DNA of 64,000 nt from assembly GCA_017161075.1 (NCBI GenBank), contig CP046174.1, forward strand, positions 4,397,681-4,461,680, in the 5' to 3' direction. Below are positions 16,557 to 26,400 of the stretch, in pieces (position 1 is the first letter of the stretch; every line of letters starts with the position of its first letter). The notes beneath the pieces were generated by a model. The model saw only the letters and a program-made list of their open reading frames with translations. It ran no database searches and was not told the DNA's origin. A program made the position numbers and the translations under genes. Source of the stretch: Erysipelotrichaceae bacterium 66202529. Its GTDB lineage: Bacteria > Bacillota_I > Bacilli_A > Erysipelotrichales > Erysipelotrichaceae.

Positions 16557-18398
16557 TTAAGCGGTTGGAGCTGAAGTAACAGGTTCTTCCAATGCGATTG
16601 CGGAATAGACTTTAGTCAGAGCTCCAGACACTCTTGTTTCGATAAGGTATTTTTCCTTATTGAAATCAATATCGAACTGCTCGAATCTTGTAATCTCTCC
16701 GCCTTTTGTAGCACCAACATAATAGTCGTCCAGGTTAACAAAGATACCTAATAATTTATGCTGCTTGTCATCCTTATCGGTACGAATCTTACCTTCGAAC
16801 TGCTCCACTGTATGGATATCACCAACGTTTAGTGCTGCTGCTAAATCAGTTTTTGAATCATAGATACGACGTCCATTCATGTCACGAGCAAGTAGCATAA
16901 CGTTTAAAAGATGAGGAGTGCAGTAGAAATCCGGAGTACCACTTCCTTTATATTTCTCACGGGAATATAGTGCTGATGCGATGATAGCTTCTGCATAAAC
17001 ATAGTTATCGCCAAAGTTCGCTGCGGTATTCGTACCCTGCAGTTCTTTTCTAGCAGCATCGATATCGACATCTTTATGAATCGTATAAAGCTCGTCGTCA
17101 TTCCAGATTGAACGAATATGATCTTCACTGATCTTGTCGTTATCCCCGTCTTCGCGTCCATCGCCGATCATGATGGCAGTTGCTAATTCCTCGTGAAGAT
17201 CGTTCTTCATAACTCCGTACTGGTATTCGACGACATCGAAATCAGTAATATCAATAATATCGTCACGGTGAATTTCATCTTTACGATAAACTGTCTGTGG
17301 GTCTGTGGTTCGTTTCAGAAGCTTGATGTTTCCAGAAAGTGTTTTCTGAGCACCTTTTTTATAACCTTTCGCTCTGAGTTCAGCGCCACGAGCATCCGCA
17401 TGACGAGTTCGAATACGAGTAATCGGACTTTTATGTACTTTATCCATTACCGTCGTTACCCAGCCAAGATCATTATTGATTAGCTCGGGTGCACCAGGAC
17501 GGACATCTTTATACTCCGGAAACAAAGTCTCAATATCATCAATTCCGTGTGCCAAGTGGTCGTGTTCTTCAGAATACAACCTAATGGCGTCACTTAATCT
17601 TCCAACATTGCTAGATTTAGCGAGTTCGATAATGGCTGTCTGATCGGCATGGCATAATACGCCATCAGTAGTCGGTTTTGTTCCGACATCAAATACGTTG
17701 TGTTTCATTTCAATATTTCCTCCATTGTTTTCTGTGTCAGAATGTTCTAGTTCTTCTGGTTCTTCGTCGTCGGCATCTTCATCATCGGAAACCAACTGCC
17801 CAACCAATGCAAATAAAACCTTCTGCTGTTTTTCATTCATCGTGTTCAGAATGTCCTCAATCGTTTCTTCTTTTTCCGCTTCTTCTTTATCGGTTTTTTC
17901 CTCAACTGATTTATCAGTATCAGTGTGCTGAAGTCCAAGATCAATAAATTCGCCCGTATAAAGGATTCCTTCATCCACGTTTAGTTCATCTGTAGTACCA
18001 TCACCATGCATAAGAATCGTATCTATAGACGCACCAGGATTAGCGCCAGCAATAACAAGACTAACCTCACGAATCTCACCATGAATGACTTCATTTCTGT
18101 TTTGTTTCAAGTGATTAGCATAAATAGACAATGCATCAATATCCCCGTGCTTTACCTGCTTCTTTGCTCTTTCACCGTCTTCAGTATCATTGAACGATCC
18201 ATAAGTATAGACACCCTCTTTACGGTTTTCTAATAAAGCGTGACCAACAATATTTGATGCGTCGTTATGTTGATGATTCCAAACTAATGGAACTTTCTTT
18301 CCGTCATAATGTTTGAAAGCATCGCGTTTGATGATTCTTCCATCTGAACATAAGAGATCGTTCTTAGTGGCCCATCCGCCAAAGTCATAATTCTTCAT
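16557..18398 (-). CDS. Prohead protease fused to major capsid protein
   Basis: One 613-residue frame carries two phage head functions. Residues about 1-130 resemble an HK97-type (S78) prohead protease. His of PLVWNHQH and Ser of DALSIYANHL are probable catalytic residues, and LVIAGANPGASID follows. A Glu/Asp-rich linker (about 150-225) may act as a scaffold. From Met231 (MKHNVFDVGTKP) the rest resembles an HK97-fold major capsid protein of 383 residues. GGAGG lies 10 bases before the Met231 codon, so capsid protein could also start internally. The N-terminal ATG has AGGAGGAAAATC upstream and overlaps the portal gene by 14 bases. Confidence 0.88.
   Translation of the reverse strand: MKNYDFGGWATKNDLLCSDGRIIKRDAFKHYDGKKVPLVWNHQHNDASNIVGHALLENRKEGVYTYGSFNDTEDGERAKKQVKHGDIDALSIYANHLKQNRNEVIHGEIREVSLVIAGANPGASIDTILMHGDGTTDELNVDEGILYTGEFIDLGLQHTDTDKSVEEKTDKEEAEKEETIEDILNTMNEKQQKVLFALVGQLVSDDEDADDEEPEELEHSDTENNGGNIEMKHNVFDVGTKPTTDGVLCHADQTAIIELAKSSNVGRLSDAIRLYSEEHDHLAHGIDDIETLFPEYKDVRPGAPELINNDLGWVTTVMDKVHKSPITRIRTRHADARGAELRAKGYKKGAQKTLSGNIKLLKRTTDPQTVYRKDEIHRDDIIDITDFDVVEYQYGVMKNDLHEELATAIMIGDGREDGDNDKISEDHIRSIWNDDELYTIHKDVDIDAARKELQGTNTAANFGDNYVYAEAIIASALYSREKYKGSGTPDFYCTPHLLNVMLLARDMNGRRIYDSKTDLAAALNVGDIHTVEQFEGKIRTDKDDKQHKLLGIFVNLDDYYVGATKGGEITRFEQFDIDFNKEKYLIETRVSGALTKVYSAIALEEPVTSAPTA
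17708..17723 (-). promoter_or_regulatory. Internal ribosome binding site before the capsid part
   Basis: On the minus strand GGAGG (17723-17719) lies 10 bases before an in-frame ATG (17708-17706) at the junction of the acidic linker and the capsid domain. It would give a 383-residue capsid protein in excess over the protease fusion. Confidence 0.6.
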
Positions 18399-19650
18399 TT
18401 TGATTTTCCTCCTTCTTTTCTTTTATGCTGATTACTTCTTCCGACTCAGACGGTTCGTTAGGCGCACTAAGATTCTTATTTCTAAGTTCATCAGCTTTCG
18501 GATCGTTGGACGGTTTCATACCGATCACCTGTCTGATTTCATTGGAAGTCATAATTTCATTACGTGTGAACTTATCGGCAATTTCAGATATCTCTGATAC
18601 CGGAACAAGTTTAAACGGATCCCTAAAAATAGAAATTGACTGCCCTTTAGTTCTGGCAGTCAAAGTTAAAAAGGTCCTTTTGAACGCATCTGCGATTGCG
18701 GATGCTATAGGTTCCGTTATTCGGTTATAGTAATTCAACATTGTTTTTTCGTCAGCAGTTCCATCAAGTATGCTTTGCGTTACACCTAACTGACTGTATG
18801 CTAACGAGGTTAAATATTCAATCTGCTTCATAAGATTGTTCTCTACAGGACGATTTAATTGAGTTATATGTTCTGTAGCATCGACATAAGCTATCCCGTA
18901 TTTCGAACCGGATAACTGCATTTCGATTTTTTTTATACGTTCTTCAGCTTGCTTTTTTCGAGCTTCTCCTTTTAATGTATAAGGTAATTGAATTATCAAG
19001 TCCAATTTTCCAGAACTACTTTGTTCGTCGATCGCGTCCAGCATATTTAATTTTCTTATCAATCGCTGAACCGTGGAATTTCTTTCATTCACTACCGCGT
19101 ATAGTGGATTCTCAATAATAGCAACCATATTTTTCGGAAACACCTTATGAACCCTTTTCCCAGTCCATTCGTTGTATACTTCCACTTTGACATGCTGTGG
19201 ATACCAATCAAGTATCTTCGCTGTCCTCAATGATAAAATATCGTACGAACCTGTAGCTGTAAGGTCTTGCATTGTTTCAACTGGAACAATTGCTACCTCT
19301 CCTTCGTCAAGCATTGAGATAACGACATCTTGTATAAAAGCCCGTGATGATTGGTCTGTATTGGCTTCTAGTGTTAAACATTGATTCAATTTAGAATCCA
19401 TATCAGATATATAACGACCATTCCCATCAAGCTTGGTATGTCTGAAATCAATAGCCGCTACATCTAGAGCGATTTTGTTATACACGGATGTTACTATGGA
19501 TTTTTCGTTACCTCTGGTAAAAGTCCGCCTATCAGGACGATAAGAATAACCTGTTCCGTGATACTCCACTTGATAATTTGTAGATGTTGGATCTTTATTC
19601 ATGAAACCGTTCCATGCGTGTTTCAACCTAGATGAAAATGCTATTTCCAT
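18385..19650 (-). CDS. Portal protein (HK97 type)
   Basis: This 421-residue protein lies between the terminase and protease genes. It has typical portal features: NKIALDVAAIDFRHTKLD near residue 60-75, a helical NLMKQIEYLTSLAYSQLGVTQSILDG segment (split: NLMKQIEYLTSLAYSQLG, VTQSILDG) and C-terminal NEIMTSNEIRQVIGMKPSND. Portals form the dodecameric DNA channel at the capsid vertex and dock the terminase. AGGAGG precedes the ATG. Length and order (terL, portal, protease-capsid) match HK97-like head modules. Confidence 0.92.
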   Translation of the reverse strand: MEIAFSSRLKHAWNGFMNKDPTSTNYQVEYHGTGYSYRPDRRTFTRGNEKSIVTSVYNKIALDVAAIDFRHTKLDGNGRYISDMDSKLNQCLTLEANTDQSSRAFIQDVVISMLDEGEVAIVPVETMQDLTATGSYDILSLRTAKILDWYPQHVKVEVYNEWTGKRVHKVFPKNMVAIIENPLYAVVNERNSTVQRLIRKLNMLDAIDEQSSSGKLDLIIQLPYTLKGEARKKQAEERIKKIEMQLSGSKYGIAYVDATEHITQLNRPVENNLMKQIEYLTSLAYSQLGVTQSILDGTADEKTMLNYYNRITEPIASAIADAFKRTFLTLTARTKGQSISIFRDPFKLVPVSEISEIADKFTRNEIMTSNEIRQVIGMKPSNDPKADELRNKNLSAPNEPSESEEVISIKEKKEENQNEEL

Positions 19651-19671
19651 TATGATTTTTCCTCCTTATGC

Positions 19672-21435
19672 TTACTCAAATGCTTCTTTATTCAATTTAT
19701 ACGCTACAAATGAATCCATAAGAGCAGCAACACAATCGATCTTAGCTTCGTACTTCTTTTTTAATAATTTTCTGTTTCCATTTGTATCTTCTATAGTGAT
19801 ACAGTTCCCCATTGCATACGACATGATTTCTTCATCAAAAATCAACATTCTCTCTTCAGCCAGAATCTTCAATTCTCCTAATGGGACTGTTTCGGTCTTA
19901 GCTCCCTGTATGACTTTAACAAGTCCAAACGGACTGTTTTCAATACTCCAACGTTCGATGAATTCTTTTGCGTTATATGGATCATATCCAAAGCAATTCA
20001 CAGTATAACCACGTTTTTCGATGTGGTTGTTTAAATCCTCATACACATCCGTAAGGTCGAGAATTGTTCCTTCAAGAACGATAAGACTTCCCTCATTTAT
20101 GAATTGGTCGTATTTGATCCGCATTGATGGGGACAATTTAGTTAAAGTTAAAGATGTGATATAATTTCGTGTCTTCACCCCAAATGTGCCATTTGATAAC
20201 GGAAACAAGAATGTAAATGCACAAAAATCGTTCCCTTGAGATAAGTCCGCACCGAGCGAGCATGGCAATTCCCAAAAGCTGCGTTTTCTATGTACTTTTG
20301 TTTCTTCGTATGTAAAAAAATAGGTATACCCTTCCATAGGTATACCAAATCGTTTCGCCAAAATATCGTTTCTTGAAGCTGGCGATTTTTCAGCTTTCTC
20401 AACATCTAATTGATATGTTTCATATGTTACTGTCTTACCTAGATTCGGATTGGCTTTTAACCACTTTGATGGGTCATTGACTTCATTTATAGAATCTAGC
20501 TGATACCACCAAATAGAAACATGTGGGTTATAGTATTCGCCCTTTAGTATTTTTGATAACTCCATTTTGATATCATCACCACTACCGTTACGAACAGTTC
20601 CTTCAGAACTAATTGCTAGAATCAGATAATCATTATCAGCCGTTGAACTTTGTTCTTTAGCCGCCCCTTGCTCTATTGCTCCGATAGGATCTTCCCTGAT
20701 GTCTCCAGATAACCATTCGTCGACAACTGCCAGTTTCACGCGCATACCTTGTAACTTATCAATGCGCATTGGACGTACTTCTATTAATGAATTTGTTAAG
20801 AAATTCTGAATACCTTTCTTTGTGGAGTCAAGTTTCCTTCGATTAGACCTCGAACCAGTCGTATTTTGCAGAGAACCTTCTGTAAGAAACTTAAATAGAG
20901 GCCCCCTAGCTCTGGCTATAGCTGTGCGAAGAGGTGACATAATCTCCTCAGCTTGTTTCATAGTAGGACTTGTTACTATTTGATAGGTTGTAGATGTATC
21001 TACGTTTAAGAAGTACCCTTGCATGGTTGAACCGTACATAGATTTTGCGGCGCCTCGAGCTACGATAAGATACTGCTTGTTTATCATACGTTTCTTGATA
21101 GACTTCGTTACATAATGTCCTCCGTGACCATCTTCATTTGGCTCATAGACACTACGTTCCTCGAAGTAATACCATCCAAACACTTGCTCTCCCCATAATT
21201 TAAAACTGTCTAATAAGTTCAAATCAGAACCATCGGTAAGTGTTAATTCATTTTCGCAGAACCTGATCCAACCTTCGACAGCCTGATCATCGTAATAGAT
21301 ACCAGGATTCGCGATGAACCCATCAATACGATTCATCTCCATAGATATATTTTTACACACCGGTATTTCACCACGTATTACTGCGTCCCTAAACTCACTA
21401 TAATATCGCGGCACAGCATTATTCAATAATGTCAT
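19672..21435 (-). CDS. Terminase large subunit
   Basis: This 587-residue packaging motor has an ATPase part with a Walker A variant ARGAAKS (about 126-132), Walker B LAVVDE (235-240, catalytic Glu240) and a coupling segment LAISSEGT. The nuclease part begins at GADLSQGNDF (Asp397 likely metal ligand). It cuts concatemeric phage DNA and pumps it into the prohead. ATG 21435 has a modest SD (GATAGG). It is followed by the portal gene after 21 bases. Confidence 0.93.
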   Translation of the reverse strand: MTLLNNAVPRYYSEFRDAVIRGEIPVCKNISMEMNRIDGFIANPGIYYDDQAVEGWIRFCENELTLTDGSDLNLLDSFKLWGEQVFGWYYFEERSVYEPNEDGHGGHYVTKSIKKRMINKQYLIVARGAAKSMYGSTMQGYFLNVDTSTTYQIVTSPTMKQAEEIMSPLRTAIARARGPLFKFLTEGSLQNTTGSRSNRRKLDSTKKGIQNFLTNSLIEVRPMRIDKLQGMRVKLAVVDEWLSGDIREDPIGAIEQGAAKEQSSTADNDYLILAISSEGTVRNGSGDDIKMELSKILKGEYYNPHVSIWWYQLDSINEVNDPSKWLKANPNLGKTVTYETYQLDVEKAEKSPASRNDILAKRFGIPMEGYTYFFTYEETKVHRKRSFWELPCSLGADLSQGNDFCAFTFLFPLSNGTFGVKTRNYITSLTLTKLSPSMRIKYDQFINEGSLIVLEGTILDLTDVYEDLNNHIEKRGYTVNCFGYDPYNAKEFIERWSIENSPFGLVKVIQGAKTETVPLGELKILAEERMLIFDEEIMSYAMGNCITIEDTNGNRKLLKKKYEAKIDCVAALMDSFVAYKLNKEAFE

Positions 21436-21441
21436 ACTTAC

Positions 21442-21825
21442 CTATCTCTTTTTTACACTGTCTTTTACTATATCACCTAACACATCTACACCTTTAGCCA
21501 TATACTTAGAAGTATAATTGGACACGGCCTGTTTACCAGATTTCACCAAAATTTCAGTAACAATTTTACTCCCGATTTTTTTATCTCTCTTGGATAGACT
21601 TGAATATTGCTGTTCCATTTGGAGACGATTAACTCGACTTCTTAACTCGGCATCGCTCATATATTTCACATTTTTTTTATTATGGGCTTTGCTGTAATCA
21701 TCGTGAATTGGTTCATGAGAACTCAATCTTTTATTTTTTTTACTTTTACTGGCTAGTGTATGTGGACGACGAACCCCCCACCGCATACCTAATACGCCAT
21801 AATGCTTTAAATAATTTTTATTCAC
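21442..21825 (-). CDS. Small basic phage protein with HYG..GMRWGVRR motif
   Basis: This 127-residue basic protein starts with GTG (SD GGAAGGAG) and carries LKHYGVLGMRWGVRR at residues 7-21, followed by a Lys/Ser-rich region and a helical C terminus. Short N-terminal motifs of the HYG-x(2)-GM-x-WGVRR type are common in head-region proteins of Firmicutes and actinobacterial phages. Their function is not known to me. A related HYG motif opens the RNA-polymerase-like protein at 23494-26505. The position between connector and terminase suggests a virion or assembly role (inference). Confidence 0.7.
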   Translation of the reverse strand: MNKNYLKHYGVLGMRWGVRRPHTLASKSKKNKRLSSHEPIHDDYSKAHNKKNVKYMSDAELRSRVNRLQMEQQYSSLSKRDKKIGSKIVTEILVKSGKQAVSNYTSKYMAKGVDVLGDIVKDSVKKR

Positions 21826-21839
21826 TTTTTCACTCCTTC

Positions 21840-22214
21840 CTAAATATCTATACCAGCAGACAGATTATCTGCATACTCATTTATCCTCCATTCATACTCA
21901 CTAATTTGTCTGTTAATTGAATCAACCGCTGACGAGCTTAATGGCGGGTCAAACAACAATTTTACTTTTAAGTACATATAGATTTTAACGGCATTAACCA
22001 AAACCTTATCTGATACGAAATCGGACCATACTGAAGTCTTATCCGAAATAAAAAAGCCCTCATTAGGGCCGATACCTATTTGCTGTAACGTTAAAAAAAG
22101 TGAATTGATATGCATTATTATATCGGGATCAAAGGCATCATATTCTTCTGTTGGCCCCAACAATTTCTTTATTGATGTTAATATGCTTTCATTCACGTCT
22201 ATTGTTTCTGACAT
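21840..22214 (-). CDS. Gp6-like head-tail connector
   Basis: A 124-residue all-helical protein matching the phage gp6-like connector pattern: ILTSIKKLLGPTEEYDAFDPDI, split as ILTSIKKLLG and PTEEYDAFDPDIIMHIN, then VLVNAVKIYMYLKVKLLFDPP. Such proteins form a ring under the portal. It is unusual that it lies upstream of the terminase gene, but this order occurs in gut Firmicutes phages as I recall them. Confidence 0.8.
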   Translation of the reverse strand: MSETIDVNESILTSIKKLLGPTEEYDAFDPDIIMHINSLFLTLQQIGIGPNEGFFISDKTSVWSDFVSDKVLVNAVKIYMYLKVKLLFDPPLSSSAVDSINRQISEYEWRINEYADNLSAGIDI

Positions 22215-22235
22215 AAAACCATCCTTTCTTCAAAT

Positions 22236-22646
22236 TTATTTCCAAGGACATGTATCAAATGGCTTTCTTATAACCGGGTCTTTAGGTAATAAATCAGCAT
22301 TTCCATAGTGTATAGCATCGTGTGTTAATTTTGAAGTACATATGAGAAATTCTGGATCAAGTAATTTCCGAATGTCATTTAATATGTCCTCTTTCTTAAA
22401 TGGATTCATATGATGTACATATATCTTTCCAATAATATCATATCCATATAAACCCATATCGCAACCTAGATCACGTACAATCACATCATCACGCACAGAT
22501 AACCATTCTGGTAATTTGTAAAACCTTTGATTCAACCATCGATCAAAACCAAATGTTTCTTCACCAACTTTGCCACCTATCTGTAAATATTCGAATCGTT
22601 CGTGCATTGTTTTTAATTTACATAAATCAGTATAATTTCTTATCAT
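22236..22646 (-). CDS. HNH endonuclease
   Basis: This 136-residue protein ends with a HNH-type nuclease region: YVHHMNPF (about 85-92) and TSKLTHDAIHYGN (about 105-117) supply the His and Asn/His residues of a beta-beta-alpha metal fold. HNH proteins next to terminase genes take part in DNA packaging and cos cleavage in HK97-like phages. The start ATG overlaps the stop of the small terminase gene. Confidence 0.8.
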   Translation of the reverse strand: MIRNYTDLCKLKTMHERFEYLQIGGKVGEETFGFDRWLNQRFYKLPEWLSVRDDVIVRDLGCDMGLYGYDIIGKIYVHHMNPFKKEDILNDIRKLLDPEFLICTSKLTHDAIHYGNADLLPKDPVIRKPFDTCPWK

Positions 22647-22966
22647 TAAGTATCTCCTCGATATGATTTCATAGCCTTGAGTGCGTCTTCATATAGTTCC
22701 TCGACACGCTTTGCTGATTTAACTGATTCTGTTTTTGCTTTAAGAAGTTCATTTTCTTGCACGAGCTTTTCACGTTCCAATTTCTCTTTTTCTGTACCTA
22801 ATTTCAGAAAGTGAGTTATTACCTGAGAAGATGCTGTTCCATTTCTTAACTGCTCTTCAGCAAGTTTAACGGCTAAAGCAACCATTTGACCTTCTCTGCC
22901 TTCTGGTGTTAATGCCGGGCGGCCTGTTTTTTTGACTTTGGGATCAGCACATTTAGTTTTAGCCAT
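22646..22966 (-). CDS. Terminase small subunit
   Basis: A 106-residue basic helical protein (KKTGRPALTPEGREGQMVAL, then ASSQVITHFLKLGTEKEKLE, then AKRVEELYEDALKAMKSYRG). The GRP..TPEG..G.M..LA..LAE.QL pattern is that of small terminase proteins of Clostridia-type siphoviruses. It recognises the packaging site, which would lie in the non-coding block immediately upstream (22985-23230). Confidence 0.8.
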   Translation of the reverse strand: MAKTKCADPKVKKTGRPALTPEGREGQMVALAVKLAEEQLRNGTASSQVITHFLKLGTEKEKLEREKLVQENELLKAKTESVKSAKRVEELYEDALKAMKSYRGDT

Positions 22967-22984
22967 GTTTTCACTTCCTTTCTA

Positions 22985-23230
22985 CCAGATTCCATTAGGT
23001 TTTATATATGTTTTTCCTACATTTAAAGAGGTTCACAAGACTTTTGAGTGTATTATAAAGACATGAAAGGAGAACCGAGATTGGACTAAGATAGCTATCA
23101 CTATATAAATCTCATAAACCTCTTTAAATGCGGGATAAAAACATTTTGTCAAATATACCGCCGGGGGATTTTTTAGGAGGCGGGCGATGAAGGAGGGGGT
23201 GCTATATTTTCAGACCCTCCCCTATGTCAT
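22985..23230. other. Non-coding block: candidate cos/packaging site
   Basis: This 280-base gene-free region before the small terminase gene holds a 14-bp inverted repeat (CATTTAAAGAGGTT at 23020-23033, AACCTCTTTAAATG at 23117-23130). A very G-rich segment follows, with CCGCC (23158-23162) facing GGCGG (23179-23183), and a G-run hairpin (GGAGGGGGT about 23192-23200 with ACCCTCCCC about 23214-23222). Position and GC-rich dyads fit a cos site. No cleavage position can be assigned. Confidence 0.5.
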
Positions 23231-23247
23231 CACTCGTTAGACCTATA

Positions 23248-23487
23248 TTACGATACCACTATTTTTTTATAGACATTATTCAAATCGTATTTAATGATTT
23301 CGTCAATTGCCCTTTCAATTTCTTCATTGTTTTCTTCATCTGAAAGTTCATCTGAAGTTCTTGCAATACGTGAAAGATATGAGCAAGAGTTATAACCCTT
23401 TTCGTTATCAAACATAAACCAAGAAGTAAATTGTTCTATCGGATCAAAAGGATTATCAATTGTTGTCAGCATACATTTTCTTGACAT
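23248..23487 (-). CDS. Conserved phage protein, 79 residues, function unknown
   Basis: The sequence MSRKCMLTTIDNPFDPIEQF, then SWFMFDNEKGYNSCSYLSRI and an acidic helical C terminus, is one I recognise as widespread in Firmicutes phages next to terminase genes. Its function is unknown. The pattern of Cys/Trp/Phe in the middle suggests a small folded domain. ATG has a purine-rich SD (AAAGGAG) upstream. It is followed by the candidate packaging site. Confidence 0.75.
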   Translation of the reverse strand: MSRKCMLTTIDNPFDPIEQFTSWFMFDNEKGYNSCSYLSRIARTSDELSDEENNEEIERAIDEIIKYDLNNVYKKIVVS

Positions 23488-23493
23488 GTTTAT

Positions 23494-26400
23494 TTACTCC
23501 TTTCCTTTTAGGTATTTGTTTACGGTCGATGTGGAGATACCTAGTGTATCGGCTATCTGCTTTATAGTGCAGCCTCTTGCATTCATACTAGCGATACGAT
23601 TTACTTTATAAGCACTTAGTGTCATTGTGGTTCTAGGTGTAGCCTTTTCTCTGATAACATCAATATCTGCATGATTTAAAATTTGGGTAAGTTTGTTTTC
23701 ACTTATTGCGCCAGCTTGAATCGCTTCCCACTCTTTATCAGTAACATTAATTGGTTCTCGTTTAGCACCAACTAATTCTCTAGCTTTAGTCAATTCACGT
23801 TGACCTAGTTTTTTTATTTCTTCCTTAGTCATATCAGGATTCGCTTTCTTTTTTGCATCCATTACAGAATTAACAATGGTCTGAGCGCGTCTTTCTTTAG
23901 GTGCGTTCTTCAATGATTGATTTAATTTAGACATTAAAGAATCGACTTCTTTTTGATAAGTTAATTTAGCAGACTTAGAATACGCAATTTTACCAGTTGT
24001 AACCATTTCTTTACGCGCCTGGTTGCCCAATGACTTCATTTTATTAGCGTAATCTGCATATAAACGTTCCATTGCTGTATCAGCGTCTGATATTAATGAT
24101 TTGGCATCATGGGTTTCAGCCATTTTAGTACTCTTATCCGTACGCATCTTGGTCTTATACTCTATATCACCTTTAGCATTTGTGTAGGTTACTTTTCCAG
24201 TCTTTTCATCAACACGTTTAACTGGCTCATACTTTTTTCGTGCCGTCTCATCATCTACCCTATAGGTAACATTACCATGGGCCGTACGCAGAGTCACAAG
24301 GCCAGTCTTCTTATCGACACTACGGTCAGGGTAATATAAATCATCAGCCGTCTTATATAATAAAGCACCTTCTGGTTTACTTGGGTCATACCAATCTTTT
24401 CCCTTAATATTAACTTTAGGAGTACCTTGTCTTTTCGGTACAGAGGTTTCAGATTTTGCTCGAGAAATAAGGGTTGACGCTCCAGCAGAGTACCTACCAT
24501 TTTCATCAATGACTCCTTGGTATTTACGTTTTAAAGCTTCTATATTATTGTCAATGTAGCTTTTCTTGTAATCAAGTTTATGTTTTTCAGCATCGATGAC
24601 AACCATACTATGTCTAACAGCTGCAGCTAGTTCTTCGCTCTTAGCCCCTTTCAATGTCATATCAGTTATTAAATTAGATATTCGCCCCATTTCGTTTTGG
24701 GTATTGTTCATAATTTTTATTTTTTTACCATGATCATTATAGTAAGAGGTTTCTTCTTTGTATTTTCCTGTTTTTTTATCATACACTTTTTCAATCTTTT
24801 CAGTAGTTCCATATTTGAATTTCGGATCGAAGCCTATAAGACCGGTCAACAGCGGTTGTGATTTTATTTTAACATTTCCATTATTCGGAATTGTCATTAC
24901 AGTATCCCCATCAAAATCAGCTCCGGATAATCTTTCAGCAACTCTGCTATTTATTCCGACTGCATCTATCGCATTGCCTAAAAGTTCTTTAGCAATCTTG
25001 TGCTTATTATTTACTTTAAGTAAAGGAATTTCAAAAGTACCACCATGAGGAAATCGAATAGCTGCTATTTCTTCTCCATTTTTATAATTCGGAGCATAAA
25101 TTTCATTATCCTTTAATTCAGGAATAGGAATTAATACGTGATATTTCTGTCTAGGTAATGCTGCAGCGTAAAGATGTACTGCTGATGAATCACAATCATC
25201 AGAAAATGACTCTAACAATTTTTTCTTAACAGTAGGATTAGTAAGTGAACAAATGCTATTATATTCATCCACTTTGTCTTGAACCGCCAAACCTAACTGC
25301 TGTTTTGCTAATTTCCAAGTTTGTTTTGACAAGAACTGTGAAGGAAGTTTATCTTTCCATTCACCCCAATCACCCTCATCAGCTCGCTTATTGATCAATC
25401 CTAACTTCTTCTTACCATTTTTATCAGTATACCAATACTGTCCACCTTGTTCCGAATCTTTTATGGAAGAACCAAAAGGATTATCTGGATCATTTTTGAT
25501 TTTTTTAAGAACATCGTGAACTGGCGTTCCTTTCTTTTTGTTGGTATTAAAAACTATATCAACACCATCCGGCATTTTATCCGAATAAACGGCCATTCCT
25601 TTTATATAATGAGTTCCATCAACAAGAATTCTGACCTGTGAATAACGAGATTCACCTAGAGATAAATCAGGAACATTTCTCCGAATTTCAATCAATCCGT
25701 CTTTTTCTATTCCGCCTTCTTCATTATAACGAATCTTTAATCGCTTTGAATCCATGCTTTCTGGATAATGAAACTTCTTTTCGATAGTACTGCCACCATC
25801 TCTTGATACATACTCTTTTAATGAATTTATTTTACTATAATCATAAATAGCTTTATGTTCAGTTCCTGGTGGACAAAGAACTTTTAATGTAGTCTTTTTC
25901 CCAGGATTTGTTACCTGATCGACTCGACCTCCATAACTTGGGTATCCCTCTAATTCTAGAATATATAGCGCTTGCTTTAGTTTTTCAGAAGATATGCCAA
26001 GCTCTTTTTCTACGCCCTTCCCTACATCGATCATCCCTTTTTCGTCAACTAATTTTTTTAGTTCATTGGCAGTTTTTTTAGCCTGATTCATACGAGCTTC
26101 CGAATTCTCGTTAAGTAACGAACGTACTGATGAATCATTTTTAAATCCCATCTTTTCTTTTATTTGATTTAGGGATAGTCCATCTTCTCTCAGACTTTTC
26201 GCTGTTGCTACATCTAAAGCTCTTCGCTCATCTTTAGCCAAGCTAACCTGTGTTCTAAGCATTGTTGTAGATGGAATATCTTTACCGTTATGATTGGTAA
26301 CAATTCCCATAGTTTCAGCTATTTCCTTTTCAGTCATACCGCTTTTTTTCAAAGATTCCACTCTTGCTAGAAAATCACCACTGTGCTGATAAGGCTCTTT

